From contig JACRNJ010000008.1 of assembly GCA_016219285.1 (NCBI GenBank), forward strand, positions 1 to 37,640: a stretch of DNA of 37,640 bases, in the 5' to 3' direction. The stretch is from Deltaproteobacteria bacterium (GTDB taxonomy: Bacteria > Desulfobacterota > GWC2-55-46 > UBA9637). The position numbers and the translations under genes are program-made. Shown here one piece after another: positions 16,908-25,305 of this stretch (its first letter is position 1; every line of letters starts with the position of its first letter). The notes below the pieces were generated by a model. The model worked only from the letters and a program-made list of their open reading frames with translations, ran no database searches and had not been told where the DNA came from.

Positions 16908-17669
16908 ATGAAATCTTTTTTATTAGCATTACAACTCCTCACCATCATTCCCATCAAAATCAAAGGCAATACCGATGAGAGGGAGTTGGGCAGAAGCACG
17001 GCCTTTTTCCCACTGGTTGGAGCAGTCCAGGGGATAATCCTTGTTGCGGCAAACCTTATTTTTTCAAGATTTTTGCCAACTGATATTTCAAGCGCCCTTG
17101 TTTTAGTGGTTTTAATCCTTATTAACGGTGGTTTTCATCTGGATGGTTTTGCTGACACAGTAGACGGTATTGCAGGCGGCAGCACAAAAGAAGAACGATT
17201 AAACATAATGAAGGACAGCAGGGTTGGGGCTATCGGGGTTGTGGCTATTGTCCTTGTTTTGCTCTTAAAGTTTCTGGCTATCAATGCGCTCGCCGCTAAT
17301 CACTCGACACTAACCACCAATAGCATACTCTTTATTTTGCCTGTTATCGGCCGATGGTCAATGGTTCCTATGGCATACTGCTCAGGGTATGCACGGCCAA
17401 CAGGCGGTCTTGGCAGGGCATTTGCCGAGTACACAGGAATAAAGGAGTTTCTGTTTGCAACTGTTTTTGCATTATTTGTTTCAATAATCCTTTTAAGTTG
17501 GAATGGTCTGATTTATGCAGGTATTATATTTATTGTTGTCTATATAAGCACACTATTTTTTAATAAAAAGTTAGGCGGTGTGACAGGCGATGTATTTGGT
17601 TTTCAGAATGAGATGAGCGAGGTGATTTATTTAGTGTTAGCTGCAATAAAAACAGATGGTATTGTTTAA
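16908..17669 (+). CDS. cobS: Adenosylcobinamide-GDP ribazoletransferase (cobalamin synthase) CobS
   Basis: A 253-residue integral membrane enzyme joining adenosylcobinamide-GDP to alpha-ribazole (phosphate), after CobT. It has five to seven hydrophobic helices, the active-site signature GGFHLDGFADTVDGIAGG with metal-binding Asp residues, and MKDSRVGAIGVV. ATG 16908 is chosen because the family starts MKSFLLALQLLTIIPI. The ~40 codons upstream overlap cobT in another frame. The gap just before the ATG is a heptad remnant (CAGAAGT CAGAAGC), leaving a weak ribosome site. Residues ~129-138 (AANHSTLTTN) sit in a loop and may be another short repeat-derived insertion. Confidence 0.92.
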   Translation: MKSFLLALQLLTIIPIKIKGNTDERELGRSTAFFPLVGAVQGIILVAANLIFSRFLPTDISSALVLVVLILINGGFHLDGFADTVDGIAGGSTKEERLNIMKDSRVGAIGVVAIVLVLLLKFLAINALAANHSTLTTNSILFILPVIGRWSMVPMAYCSGYARPTGGLGRAFAEYTGIKEFLFATVFALFVSIILLSWNGLIYAGIIFIVVYISTLFFNKKLGGVTGDVFGFQNEMSEVIYLVLAAIKTDGIV

Positions 17670-17693
17670 CATATTATAGGCAGCGACATAAAT

Positions 17694-17773
17694 TTGTAGT
17701 CTGCCGATTTATCGGCGGTTTTAAAATACGCCCATGGGGCGCCCAACATAAGGTTGGGTCGGGCAAACTACAG
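17694..17773. repeat. Palindromic repeat (copy F)
   Basis: GTAGTCTGCC (17696-17705) pairs with GGGCAAACTAC (17761-17771). Nested hairpins inside are GCCGATTTATCGGC, GGCGG...CGCC and CCCAAC-ATAAG-GTTGGG. The first 35 bp align closely with the 4622-4657 part of copy E; the loop is different. Confidence 0.7.
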
Positions 17774-17841
17774 CTACTTATTTTTGTCGTCCACTATAGC
17801 TGTTGAAAAAGACACCAACGGCATTGAGGTTTACGCGCCTC

Positions 17842-17870
17842 TTGACAAAGATTTTGAAAGAATATATCTT
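17842..17870 (+). promoter_or_regulatory. Putative promoter just before the HAMP gene
   Basis: TTGACA (17842-17847), a 17-bp spacer and TATCTT (17865-17870). The predicted start is ~6 nt before ATG 17883, which would give a leaderless transcript. Confidence 0.35.
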
Positions 17871-17882
17871 AATAAAAATCAT

Positions 17883-18431
17883 ATGGATAAATCTATTCCT
17901 GTAAACAGGGCAAAAAATATCAGACGGCATTGTTTTGCAGCAAGAGAACTCCGGATTACCATAGCCCTTCTTGTAGTATTGGCATTATTAGGAGGGGCGT
18001 TTTTGCAGTCTACATTCGCAAAGTTCAATACATATTTTGGTTTTACAACACCTGTTTTAAGCATCTTTCTTACCATAGGCTATATAGCGCTTGTTTCATT
18101 CCTGACCATCTTTTTTGCCCATAGATTCCTGGGTCCGTTTAAAAGGCTGGAATATGAAATGAAGGTAATTATGAGCGGAGCACTGGATAAAAGGCTCACT
18201 ATCAGAACAAAAGATGATCTGTATGTCAGAAATTTTGTTGTCTATGTCAATAAATTTATAGAAAACTTTGAAAACACGAGCAAGGACTATAACAATCTCC
18301 ACAGCGCCATATCTACCGAACTAACAAATATAATTAAAAAAATTGAACAGGGACAATACAACATGGAGGATATAAAAGAAACCCTCAAAACTCTCCAGCA
18401 ATACAGCCACGAATCAAGAGAAAAGTGGTAA
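17883..18431 (+). CDS. HAMP-domain inner-membrane protein
   Basis: A 182-residue protein (from ATG 17883) with two transmembrane helices (ITIALLVVLALLGGAFLQ and VLSIFLTIGYIALVSFLTIFF) flanking a short periplasmic loop. A HAMP signal-relay helix pair follows (HRFLGPFKRLEYEMKVIMSGALDKRLTIRTKDD), then a C-terminal coiled-coil-like region. It has no output domain (kinase, cyclase or chemotaxis), like other short HAMP-only proteins of deltaproteobacteria. The frame is open upstream to 17754, but that part overlaps palindrome F. No Shine-Dalgarno precedes ATG 17883. It may partner with a separate signalling protein. Confidence 0.75.
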   Translation: MDKSIPVNRAKNIRRHCFAARELRITIALLVVLALLGGAFLQSTFAKFNTYFGFTTPVLSIFLTIGYIALVSFLTIFFAHRFLGPFKRLEYEMKVIMSGALDKRLTIRTKDDLYVRNFVVYVNKFIENFENTSKDYNNLHSAISTELTNIIKKIEQGQYNMEDIKETLKTLQQYSHESREKW

Positions 18432-18456
18432 CCTCCACGTTAAAAGGCTCATTCCA

Positions 18457-19341
18457 ATGAAATCGAATCCTCTTAATGAAGCAAGGGCAGTATTAGCAGC
18501 GCCTTCTGGCAGAGTAAACCTTTTCCTCAAAAACCTCCTTTTCATTACCATTATCATCATCCATGTTATGATAGCCGTGCCAGTCTTGGGTGGGCATTCT
18601 GGCAAGCATAATTCCTCTCCGGCAAACACAAACCATCTAATAAAAGATACTCAATACTCTAATGTAATGGCTGTCATTGATGGAGATACCATTGAGATTG
18701 AAGGAAAAAAGAGGGTAAGGTATTTGGGAATAGACACTCCAGAGGCAGGGCAGCCATTCTATAAAGAGGCAAAAAACAAGAACAAAGAGCTTGTCTTGGG
18801 AAAGATTGTCAGATTGGAGATATGCAAGGCCGAACCAACGGATAAGCACGGAAGGCAACTGGCCTATGTTTATATTGGTCAAACTATGGCCAATGCAGAG
18901 CTTTTAAAGAGCGGCTATGCCAGGTTATTAAATATTTCTCCATGTGGCGCTGAGAAAGCTGAGGAGTTCAGAAAATATCAGAAAGAGGCTATGGACAAGA
19001 AAATTGGGCTGTGGGGTGAAAGGAAACAAATTATAACAAAGGATTTTATCTCTGCATCAGATGCCATCAGATTTATTAATGAAAAAAAAGCAATTTACGG
19101 AATGGTAGTTGGTGTAAGACAGGGAAGAAAGGCAATCTTTCTGGATATGGGAAACACAGCTAAAGTAGGTTTAAGGGTTGTAATATTTAATCAGGACAAA
19201 AAGAACTTTGAGGATGACGGTATTAATCCATTGACTTATTATAAGGCTAAAGAAGTAGTTGTATATGGAAAACTCAAGATGTATAAAGGAACACCTGAAG
19301 TTGTGATAGGGAGTCCATCACATATAGAGGTATGGCAATAG
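18457..19341 (+). CDS. Membrane-anchored or secreted thermonuclease-like (SNase) protein
   Basis: A 294-residue protein with a hydrophobic segment at residues ~23-45 (FLKNLLFITIIIIHVMIAVPV), a signal or anchor placing it outside the cytoplasm. Residues ~68-160 are a staphylococcal-nuclease domain with the catalytic set: VIDGDTIEI, RVRYLGIDTPE (Arg and Glu) and KHGRQLAYVYIG (Arg). This predicts Ca-dependent cleavage of DNA and RNA. Residues ~180-293 resemble a second OB-type module (GMVVGVRQGRKAIFLDMGNTAKVGLRVVIF...KEVVVYGKLKMYKGTPEVVI), which would bind nucleic acid. It lies 25 bp after the HAMP gene, so the two are probably co-transcribed. A helix-hairpin-helix is not seen. Confidence 0.85.
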   Translation: MKSNPLNEARAVLAAPSGRVNLFLKNLLFITIIIIHVMIAVPVLGGHSGKHNSSPANTNHLIKDTQYSNVMAVIDGDTIEIEGKKRVRYLGIDTPEAGQPFYKEAKNKNKELVLGKIVRLEICKAEPTDKHGRQLAYVYIGQTMANAELLKSGYARLLNISPCGAEKAEEFRKYQKEAMDKKIGLWGERKQIITKDFISASDAIRFINEKKAIYGMVVGVRQGRKAIFLDMGNTAKVGLRVVIFNQDKKNFEDDGINPLTYYKAKEVVVYGKLKMYKGTPEVVIGSPSHIEVWQ

Positions 19342-19395
19342 AAGTCTGACACTGGGTAATGTTGACAAAAAAACACAAAAAGGCTATTTTAAAAA

Positions 19396-19471
19396 TGGAG
19401 CCGGCGAAGGGAATCGAACCCTTGACCTGCTGATTACGAATCAGCTGCTCTGCCAACTGAGCTACGCCGGC
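19396..19471 (-). tRNA. tRNA-Thr (CGT)
   Basis: A complete cloverleaf with encoded CCA. The acceptor GCCGGCG pairs at the 3' end, and the anticodon stem-loop CTGAT-TCGTAAT-ATCAG gives anticodon CGT. Confidence 0.95.
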
Positions 19472-19646
19472 AAACTGTTAATTTAAAGTTATCTCATGTT
19501 CTTGCAAATGGTAAATGATGAAATACCTTTTGTCAATTACTTTCAGTGCGGACTTTAGAAACATATGCTGATATAATCCAGTGTAAACCATGTCATGTGA
19601 ACAAGGTTATTAACTTAAGTGAAAGCAGTGATATACAAATTAAAAT

Positions 19647-21107
19647 ATGCCTAAAAATACAAAAACCACAGATACCGCTGCACAAAAGAATAAAATTCTC
19701 ATCATAGATAACGACCTGACAATCAAGGCTATGCTTGAGGATATGCTTCGTATTCATGGCCATACAACAATACTCCATGCAACAAACGGCCGTGACGGGA
19801 TAAGGCTTGTAAAGGAACATGCCCCCGACATAATCCTATTGGATGTTGTAATGCCGGAGATGGGTGGTATAGGGACATGTCAGGCAATACGCAAGATGGA
19901 TATGCCCGTCCGTCCTTCTATCATCATGATATCCGATAAAGGCGATAAAGATGCCATAGTTGAGGCTCTTGAAAATGGAGCTGACGACTTTATAATAAAA
20001 CCTGTTGATGCATTAGAACTCATTGCCAGAATTAAGGCGCAGTCCAGAATAAGAGACTTTTACCATGGAGTCTATGAAGATAAAAAAAATCTGGAAACCA
20101 TACTGGACATCATAAAGACTATTTCTTCAATGCTTAAAACCAATGAGGTGCTTTCTACAATTGTCAATAGGGTCGCTGATATTACAGCCGCTGCCAGGTG
20201 TTCGATAGTACTTATTGCAAATGAGGATGTGGGCTATGTGCTTGCATCACATGAAAAACCTGAGATAAAAAAGATTAAGCTTGATTTAAACAAATATCCT
20301 GAAATAAAAGAGGCAGTAAAGAATAGAAGACCTGTTGTTGTGGAAAATATAGCAAAACATCCGCTTATGGCGGGAGTACGAGATCTTGTAAAAGACCTTC
20401 AGAAAATGAATGAGCTTGTCCTGCCCATTGTATGGGAAGATAAGGTTATTGGCACCATCTTCTTAAGAACGCGAAGACCTGCCAAATGTTTTACAGAAAA
20501 AGAGATAAACCTCTGCCGGATAATATCAAGTTCGGCCTGCCAAGCAATAAAAAATGCAAGAATATTTGAAGATATTTCCAAGGAAAAAGATATGATGAAA
20601 ACATTGGCTGTAACCGACAGTCTAACCGAACTTTATAATCACGGCTTTTTCTATACCAGGCTTGAAGAAGAATTCAACCGCGCAGTCAGATATGGGACCC
20701 CCATTTCACTAATAATGATGGATTTGGATGACTTTAAAAAGATAAATGACTCATACGGCCACAGAACAGGAGACCATGTTTTAAAAGAAGTGGCTGGTTT
20801 AATTAAGAAACTGGTAAGAAAAACTGATATGGTTGCGCGGTATGGCGGAGAAGAGTTTGCCGTAATACTTCCGCATACCAATATAAAGGGCGCAGAAGAG
20901 GAAGCTGAAAGGATACTCGCAGCTATATTAAGCCATAGCTATGCACATTTAGCCAAAGAAACCATAAGCATGAGTATAGGTGTGGCCTCTTCCCCTTGCA
21001 AAAAACCGATAACAAACTTTGGCGACTTGGTTAATTTTGCAGATACTGCCCTCTATGAGGCAAAAAGAAGCGGGAAAAATAAGGTTGTTGTATTTGGACA
21101 GAAATAA
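19647..21107 (+). CDS. Response regulator diguanylate cyclase (REC-GAF-GGDEF)
   Basis: A 486-residue c-di-GMP synthase. Residues ~15-133 are a receiver domain with phospho-acceptor D66 (LLDVVMPEM), the acidic pocket at IIDND and K118 (IIKP). Residues ~160-305 are a GAF sensor domain (VLSTIVNRVADITAAARCSIVLI...VIGTIFLRTRRPAKCFTEKE). Residues ~320-484 are GGDEF with MMDLDDFKKINDSYGH and active-site GGEEF (400-404). RKTD (391-394) sits five residues before the GG and matches the RxxD product-inhibition site, so the enzyme should be active and feedback controlled. No cognate kinase is adjacent. The ATG lacks a Shine-Dalgarno; a TATACA at 19632-19637 suggests a very short leader. Confidence 0.93.
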   Translation: MPKNTKTTDTAAQKNKILIIDNDLTIKAMLEDMLRIHGHTTILHATNGRDGIRLVKEHAPDIILLDVVMPEMGGIGTCQAIRKMDMPVRPSIIMISDKGDKDAIVEALENGADDFIIKPVDALELIARIKAQSRIRDFYHGVYEDKKNLETILDIIKTISSMLKTNEVLSTIVNRVADITAAARCSIVLIANEDVGYVLASHEKPEIKKIKLDLNKYPEIKEAVKNRRPVVVENIAKHPLMAGVRDLVKDLQKMNELVLPIVWEDKVIGTIFLRTRRPAKCFTEKEINLCRIISSSACQAIKNARIFEDISKEKDMMKTLAVTDSLTELYNHGFFYTRLEEEFNRAVRYGTPISLIMMDLDDFKKINDSYGHRTGDHVLKEVAGLIKKLVRKTDMVARYGGEEFAVILPHTNIKGAEEEAERILAAILSHSYAHLAKETISMSIGVASSPCKKPITNFGDLVNFADTALYEAKRSGKNKVVVFGQK

Positions 21108-21117
21108 AAAAACCGTT

Positions 21118-21192
21118 GTGCGTGTCCGTTATTCGTGACCGTGTAAGGAATTTGCTTTTCACGGACACGGACCACGGTCACGGTTCACGGAT
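21118..21192. repeat. CACGGTC-type heptad tract between convergent genes
   Basis: A 7-bp-period tract (CACGGAC CACGGTC ACGGTTC ACGGATT) preceded by its inverted form. CGTGTCCGT (21121-21129) pairs with ACGGACACG (21161-21169), and CGTGACCGTG (21134-21143) with CACGGTCACG (21173-21182). These arms alternate rather than nest. A T-rich stretch follows on plus, so it may terminate the cyclase transcript; it overlaps the 3' end of thiC. Confidence 0.6.
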
Positions 21193-22462
21193 TTTTATTT
21201 GAAACCTTTATCGCGCATAAACTCCCGCACATTGTGCAAACCTCTTTATCGGATGGTGGGCTGCTTTGTCTTAAAAGCCTGGCCCTTTCAGGATCAACTG
21301 ACAATCTTATCTGCTCATCCCAGTTTAGAGATTTTCTTGCCTTAGCCATTTGAATGTCCCTGTTCATAGCGCCTTTTACACCTTTGGCAATATCTGCTGC
21401 GTGGGCTGCAATCCTGGATGCGACGACACCTTCTTTCACATCTTCAATTGTTGGAAGCCTTAAGTGCTCTGAAGGGGTAACATAACATAGAAAATCTGCG
21501 CCTGCCGCACCTGCAATGGCGCCGCCTATAGCAGATGTGATATGGTCATAACCAGGCGCAATATCGGTAACAAGAGGGCCGAGAACATAAAATGGTGCGC
21601 CGTGGCAGAGCCTTTTCTGTAAAAGTATGTTTGCCTCTATCTGGTTTATTGGCACATGACCTGGTCCCTCTATCATAACCTGCACCCCTTCTGACACTGC
21701 CATTTGTGCAAGCTCGCCGAGGGTTACAAGCTCTTCTATCTGTCCTCTGTCAGTAGCATCGGCAAGACAACCAGGCCGCAAACCATCTCCAAGACTAAGC
21801 GCCATATCATACTTCTTTGCAATTTGTAGAAGTCTGTCATAATTTTCAAATAAAGGGTTTTCCTTTTTATTGAAGTTCATCCACTCTGCCGTAAGGGCGC
21901 CTCCCCTGCTCACAATACCCATGAGCCTGCCCTCTTTCCTGATATGCTCTATAGAACGTTGTGTTACACCGCAATGGACAGTAATAAAATCAACGCCATC
22001 CTCTGCATGTCTTTCAATTATCTCAAAAATCTCATCAACCTCAAGCTCTACAAGAGATTTACCTTTTCTCACAGCCTCCAAAGCAGCCTGATAAATTGGC
22101 ACTGTGCCGATTGGAACCGGAGATTCTTTGATAATGGTCTTTCGTATCTCATCCACCTGGCCACCTGTTGACAAATCCATCACAGCGTCTGCGCCTGCAT
22201 TTACTGCGGCATGAAGCTTTTCTACTTCTTCCTTGAGATTTACCCTGTCCTGAGATGTGCCTATATTGGCATTTACCTTTGTTCGGAGTCCTTTGCCTAT
22301 TGCAAGCGGCTCAATTGATTTGTGTTTATTATTTTTTGTTATGATTACCGTGCCGTCTGCAATGGATGAACGGATATACTGCGGCTCCACGCCTTCCTTG
22401 AGCGCAACCTGTTTCATCTCATTGGTTATTGCGCCGTTTTTTGCTTGTTCTAATTGGGTCAT
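21185..22462 (-). CDS. thiC: Phosphomethylpyrimidine synthase ThiC
   Basis: A 425-residue radical SAM enzyme rearranging aminoimidazole ribotide to HMP phosphate, the pyrimidine half of thiamin. It shows ANIGTSQDRVNLKEEVEKLHAAVNAGADAVMDLSTGG, TVHCGVTQRSIEHI, SLGDGLRPGCLADATD, MIEGPGHVPINQIEAN and GAPFYVLGPLVTDIAPGYDHITSAIG. The C-terminal cluster cysteines appear as CTMCGSLC (409, 412, 416). It is the short ThiC form without the long N-terminal extension. ATG 22462 follows GAGGGGAG; the 18 in-frame codons upstream are heptad-repeat DNA. It is the last gene of the riboswitch-led thi cluster. Confidence 0.95.
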   Translation of the reverse strand: MTQLEQAKNGAITNEMKQVALKEGVEPQYIRSSIADGTVIITKNNKHKSIEPLAIGKGLRTKVNANIGTSQDRVNLKEEVEKLHAAVNAGADAVMDLSTGGQVDEIRKTIIKESPVPIGTVPIYQAALEAVRKGKSLVELEVDEIFEIIERHAEDGVDFITVHCGVTQRSIEHIRKEGRLMGIVSRGGALTAEWMNFNKKENPLFENYDRLLQIAKKYDMALSLGDGLRPGCLADATDRGQIEELVTLGELAQMAVSEGVQVMIEGPGHVPINQIEANILLQKRLCHGAPFYVLGPLVTDIAPGYDHITSAIGGAIAGAAGADFLCYVTPSEHLRLPTIEDVKEGVVASRIAAHAADIAKGVKGAMNRDIQMAKARKSLNWDEQIRLSVDPERARLLRQSSPPSDKEVCTMCGSLCAIKVSNKNP

Positions 22463-22494
22463 ATTAGCTCCCCTCTTTAAAAAGTCTGTTGAAG

Positions 22495-22562
22495 AATGTC
22501 TAATTTCTAAATTCAAATTTCTAACAAAATGTCCAATGCCAAAATATCCAATCTAATCGTTT
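22495..22562. repeat. Heptad tract upstream of thiC
   Basis: TGTCTAA TTTCTAA ATTCAAA TTTCTAA and following 7-mers fill much of the gap between thiE and thiC; the same phase continues into the last codons of thiE (about 22575-22612). Confidence 0.7.
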
Positions 22563-22585
22563 GGCATTTGAAGTTTTATTAGGAA

Positions 22586-23239
22586 TTAGAAATTATGACT
22601 TTGCAATTTCAATCTATTCTTTGACTCTCTTACACTCTTTTCTATCTCCATTACTGCCTTTCTCACATTCTCCGCGCCTATTATTGCCGATATCAGCGCC
22701 ACTCCGTCAGCGCCTGCACCCATAGCATCCTTGATATTATTCTTCTTTATTCCTCCAATTGCAAAAACAGGTATCTTAATTTCAGCCTTTACCCTTCTTA
22801 TTATATCAACACCTAATGGTTCTCCATACCGTACTTTAGATGGTGTGTAAAAGAGCGGGCCTATGGTTATCAAGTCAGCCCCATCTTGCTCGGCCTTCTT
22901 TGCCTCTTTTAGCGAATGGGTTGAAACACAGACGATTGACTTTGGAAATATCCTTTTTACATCCTTTGCGGAAAAACCCTTCTGCCCCAAATGTACGCCA
23001 TCTGCTTCAACTGCAATAGCGATATCAATCCTGTCATTTATAAAGAGTTTTGCGCCATACTGACTCGTTAACTTTTTTATGCTTTGAGCCAGTTCAAATA
23101 ATTCATTTGCATTTAAATCTTTTTCCCTTAACTGTACTGCTTTGATGCCGCCCTTCAATGCCTCTTCAATAACTGCTGCAAGTAACCTCCCGCCTGTTTG
23201 GTGTCTGTCAGTGATAAGATAGCAGTTGAAATTAATCAT
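22586..23239 (-). CDS. thiE: Thiamin-phosphate synthase ThiE
   Basis: A 217-residue TIM-barrel enzyme that couples HMP-PP with thiazole phosphate to form thiamin phosphate. It shows YLITDRHQT, GIKAVQLREKDLNANELFELAQ, KLFINDRIDIAIAVEADGVHLGQ, TIGPLFYTPSKV and VFAIGGIKKNNIKDAMGAGADGVALISAI. The C-terminal tail RESKNRLKLQSHNF is beyond the usual end and is encoded by adjacent repeat DNA. The ribosome site is weak. It lies between lgt and thiC, consistent with one transcript. Confidence 0.93.
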   Translation of the reverse strand: MINFNCYLITDRHQTGGRLLAAVIEEALKGGIKAVQLREKDLNANELFELAQSIKKLTSQYGAKLFINDRIDIAIAVEADGVHLGQKGFSAKDVKRIFPKSIVCVSTHSLKEAKKAEQDGADLITIGPLFYTPSKVRYGEPLGVDIIRRVKAEIKIPVFAIGGIKKNNIKDAMGAGADGVALISAIIGAENVRKAVMEIEKSVRESKNRLKLQSHNF

Positions 23240-23278
23240 AAAGAATTCCAGGGGGCGGAATGTAGAAGAAAAAGCTGC

Positions 23279-24079
23279 TTACTTCTTGCTTCTGATTCCC
23301 GACTCCTGATTTAGAGGCTGCCACATCTTTCCCTTCATTATTGCGCCCAACACTACAAGCGCTATCACAAGGCTCACCACCTGTGCTGCCTTGAGCGGCC
23401 CCATCATAAGGCTGTCTGCCCTGAAGCTTTCTACAACAAAACGTCCAAAGGAATAAAGCATGATATACATTGCGAAGATAAAACCGTTTTTACATCTCCT
23501 TTTTCTTAAACCAAACCAAAGCAATAAAAATATAAAAAGGTTTATTCCCATTTCGTACAACATTGTTGGATGCAACGGAGTATCCGGAAACTCTGTCCCT
23601 GCAATGCTTCCTGGAGGAAATATTATGCCCCATGGCATAGTTGTCGGCCTTCCGTGGGCATCACCGTTCATAAAGTTCCCGAACCTGCCAAATGTCTGAC
23701 CAAGGATTAGGGCAGGCGCAACACAGTCTGTCATACTCCAGAAAGATATTTCTCTGCGATTAAGATATAAATATGCAACCAAAATCCCGCCTATAAGACC
23801 GCCATGTATTGCAAGGCCTCCGTGCCATACAGCAGGTATCTCTTTTAGGTTTGAAAAATAGTAACTCCAGTTGAAAACAACATAATATATCCTCGCCCCA
23901 ACAATACCGCCCAGCACAGACCAGAGGATAAAGTTCATAACATCATCCTCTGTCATTTTAATATCTTTACGTCTGACCTCTTTTTTTATGAGAATACTGC
24001 CAACCAGAATTGCAATCACATACATGAGGCCGTAAAAGCGAATCTGAATGGGACCAAATTCAAATAAGATTGGATGCAT
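23279..24079 (-). CDS. lgt: Prolipoprotein diacylglyceryl transferase Lgt
   Basis: A 266-residue inner-membrane enzyme that attaches diacylglycerol to the lipobox cysteine of prolipoproteins. It has about seven hydrophobic helices. Signatures: MHPILFEFGPIQIRFYGLMYV at the start, WHGGLAIHGGLIGG with the catalytic-region His, LILGQTFGRFGNFMNGDAHGRPT (the Lgt signature Arg/Asn region) and HPTMLYEM. ATG 24079 is preferred to the track start 12 codons earlier, whose codons are heptad DNA. The last residues NQESGIRSKK are also repeat-encoded. It lies between thiG and thiE in the thiamin operon, an odd position for a lipoprotein-processing gene. Confidence 0.93.
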   Translation of the reverse strand: MHPILFEFGPIQIRFYGLMYVIAILVGSILIKKEVRRKDIKMTEDDVMNFILWSVLGGIVGARIYYVVFNWSYYFSNLKEIPAVWHGGLAIHGGLIGGILVAYLYLNRREISFWSMTDCVAPALILGQTFGRFGNFMNGDAHGRPTTMPWGIIFPPGSIAGTEFPDTPLHPTMLYEMGINLFIFLLLWFGLRKRRCKNGFIFAMYIMLYSFGRFVVESFRADSLMMGPLKAAQVVSLVIALVVLGAIMKGKMWQPLNQESGIRSKK

Positions 24080-24094
24080 AAGTCGCTTCGCTCC

Positions 24095-24183
24095 ATTGAA
24101 AATTGAAAAATGCAAAATGAAAATTTGAGGAAAGCCTTAAAGGTTTGAAAATTTGCAATTTACAATTTGCACTTTGCAATTTC
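24095..24183. repeat. Heptad tract between thiG and lgt
   Basis: 7-mers GAAAATT GAAAAAT GCAAAAT GAAAATT and, after a short break, TTTGCAA TTTACAA TTTGCAC TTTGCAA. Confidence 0.7.
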
Positions 24184-24184
24184 A

Positions 24185-24949
24185 TTAAATCATTCCCTCT
24201 ATCGGACTTGATGCGGTTGCATATAATTTCTTAGGTATCCTGCCAGAAATGTACGCAAGTCTGCCAGCCTCTACCGCAAGCCTCATTGCCCTCGCCATGT
24301 TCACAGGGTCTTTTGCGCCTGCAATACCTGTATTCATTAGAAGCCCGTCGCAGCCAAGCTCCATTGCAATTGCAGCATCCGATGCCGTACCTACGCCTGC
24401 GTCCACAATCACCGGCACCTTTACTGTCTCCAATATAATCCTGATGTTATATGGATTCCTTATGCCAAGACCTGAGCCAATTGGAGCAGCCAGAGGCATA
24501 ACAGCGGCACAGCCAATATCCTCCAGTTTTTTTGCCATAATCGGGTCATCATTGGTATACGGCAAGACAATAAAACTCTCTTTTACAAGAACCTTTGCAG
24601 CCTCAAGCAGGGCCTCGTTGTCAGGGAAAAGAGTCTTCTCGTCTCCGATTACCTCAAGTTTTACAAACTCAGTTCCCAGAACCTCTCTTCCAAGCATGGC
24701 TATTCTTATGGCATCCTGTGCTGTATAGCAGCCAGCCGTATTGGGAAGTAGTGTGTATTTTTTTAAATCAATATAATCCAGCAGAGATTCTTTGCCCCTG
24801 TCAAGATTGACTCTTCTAATCGCAACGGTTACAACCTCAGCGCCAGATTCTTCCAAAGCCTTAACCATTATCTCATTTGACGGATATTTCCCTGTCCCAA
24901 CCATAAGACGGGATTTGAATTCATATTTTCCGATTTTTAATGTGCTCAC
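24185..24949 (-). CDS. thiG: Thiazole synthase ThiG
   Basis: A 254-residue TIM-barrel enzyme that forms the thiazole ring from DXP, dehydroglycine (from ThiH) and ThiS thiocarboxylate. It starts [27 protein letters not shown] and contains [55 protein letters not shown] (catalytic Lys region), [54 protein letters not shown]. The start codon is GTG 24949 after GGAGGTATTAG. It lies downstream of thiS across a ~90-bp repeat-filled gap. Confidence 0.95.
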   Translation of the reverse strand: MSTLKIGKYEFKSRLMVGTGKYPSNEIMVKALEESGAEVVTVAIRRVNLDRGKESLLDYIDLKKYTLLPNTAGCYTAQDAIRIAMLGREVLGTEFVKLEVIGDEKTLFPDNEALLEAAKVLVKESFIVLPYTNDDPIMAKKLEDIGCAAVMPLAAPIGSGLGIRNPYNIRIILETVKVPVIVDAGVGTASDAAIAMELGCDGLLMNTGIAGAKDPVNMARAMRLAVEAGRLAYISGRIPKKLYATASSPIEGMI

Positions 24950-24957
24950 CTAATACC

Positions 24958-25036
24958 TCCATATTGTAAATTGAAGATTGAAAATTTGAAATTTCAAAAT
25001 TTGCAATTTTCATTTTACAATTCGGCATTTTACAAA
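24958..25036. repeat. Heptad tract between thiS and thiG
   Basis: TTGTAAA TTGAAGA TTGAAAA TTTGAAA TTTCAAA and further 7-mers fill the gap upstream of thiG. Confidence 0.7.
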
Positions 25037-25041
25037 TGCCG

Positions 25042-25305
25042 CTATCCTCCTCCCACCATCCTTACAATCTCAACCTTGTCCCCATCGTTCAAAACCGTTT
25101 CAGCAAACTTGCTTTTTGACACAATCTCAAGGTTCAACTCCACAGCAATGCCCTGCGGTTTTATATCCAACACCTTCAACAGTCCAAGAACAGTCGTATC
25201 TTCTGAAACATCTCTCTCTTTCCCATTAACTATAATCTTGATGTTTTTATTGGCTTCTAACTTTTGATTTTTGACTTTTGACTTTTGACTTTTAAAAGTA
25301 GACAT
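25042..25305 (-). CDS. thiS: Sulfur carrier ThiS with repeat-derived N-terminal extension
   Basis: An 87-residue ubiquitin-like sulfur carrier; the C-terminal glycine is converted to thiocarboxylate and gives its sulfur to ThiG. The core IKIIVNGKERDVSEDTTVLGLLKVLDI...VLNDGDKVEIVRMVGGG matches ThiS, which normally is ~66 residues and starts at this beta strand. The extra ~20 residues (STFKSQKSKVKNQKLEANKN) are encoded by (GTCAAAA)n heptads at ~25252-25295. No ATG lies closer to the core, and a purine-rich GGGGAAGAGGG precedes ATG 25305, so the extension is probably translated. The start overlaps the end of the HydG-like gene by 14 bp. Confidence 0.9.
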   Translation of the reverse strand: MSTFKSQKSKVKNQKLEANKNIKIIVNGKERDVSEDTTVLGLLKVLDIKPQGIAVELNLEIVSKSKFAETVLNDGDKVEIVRMVGGG

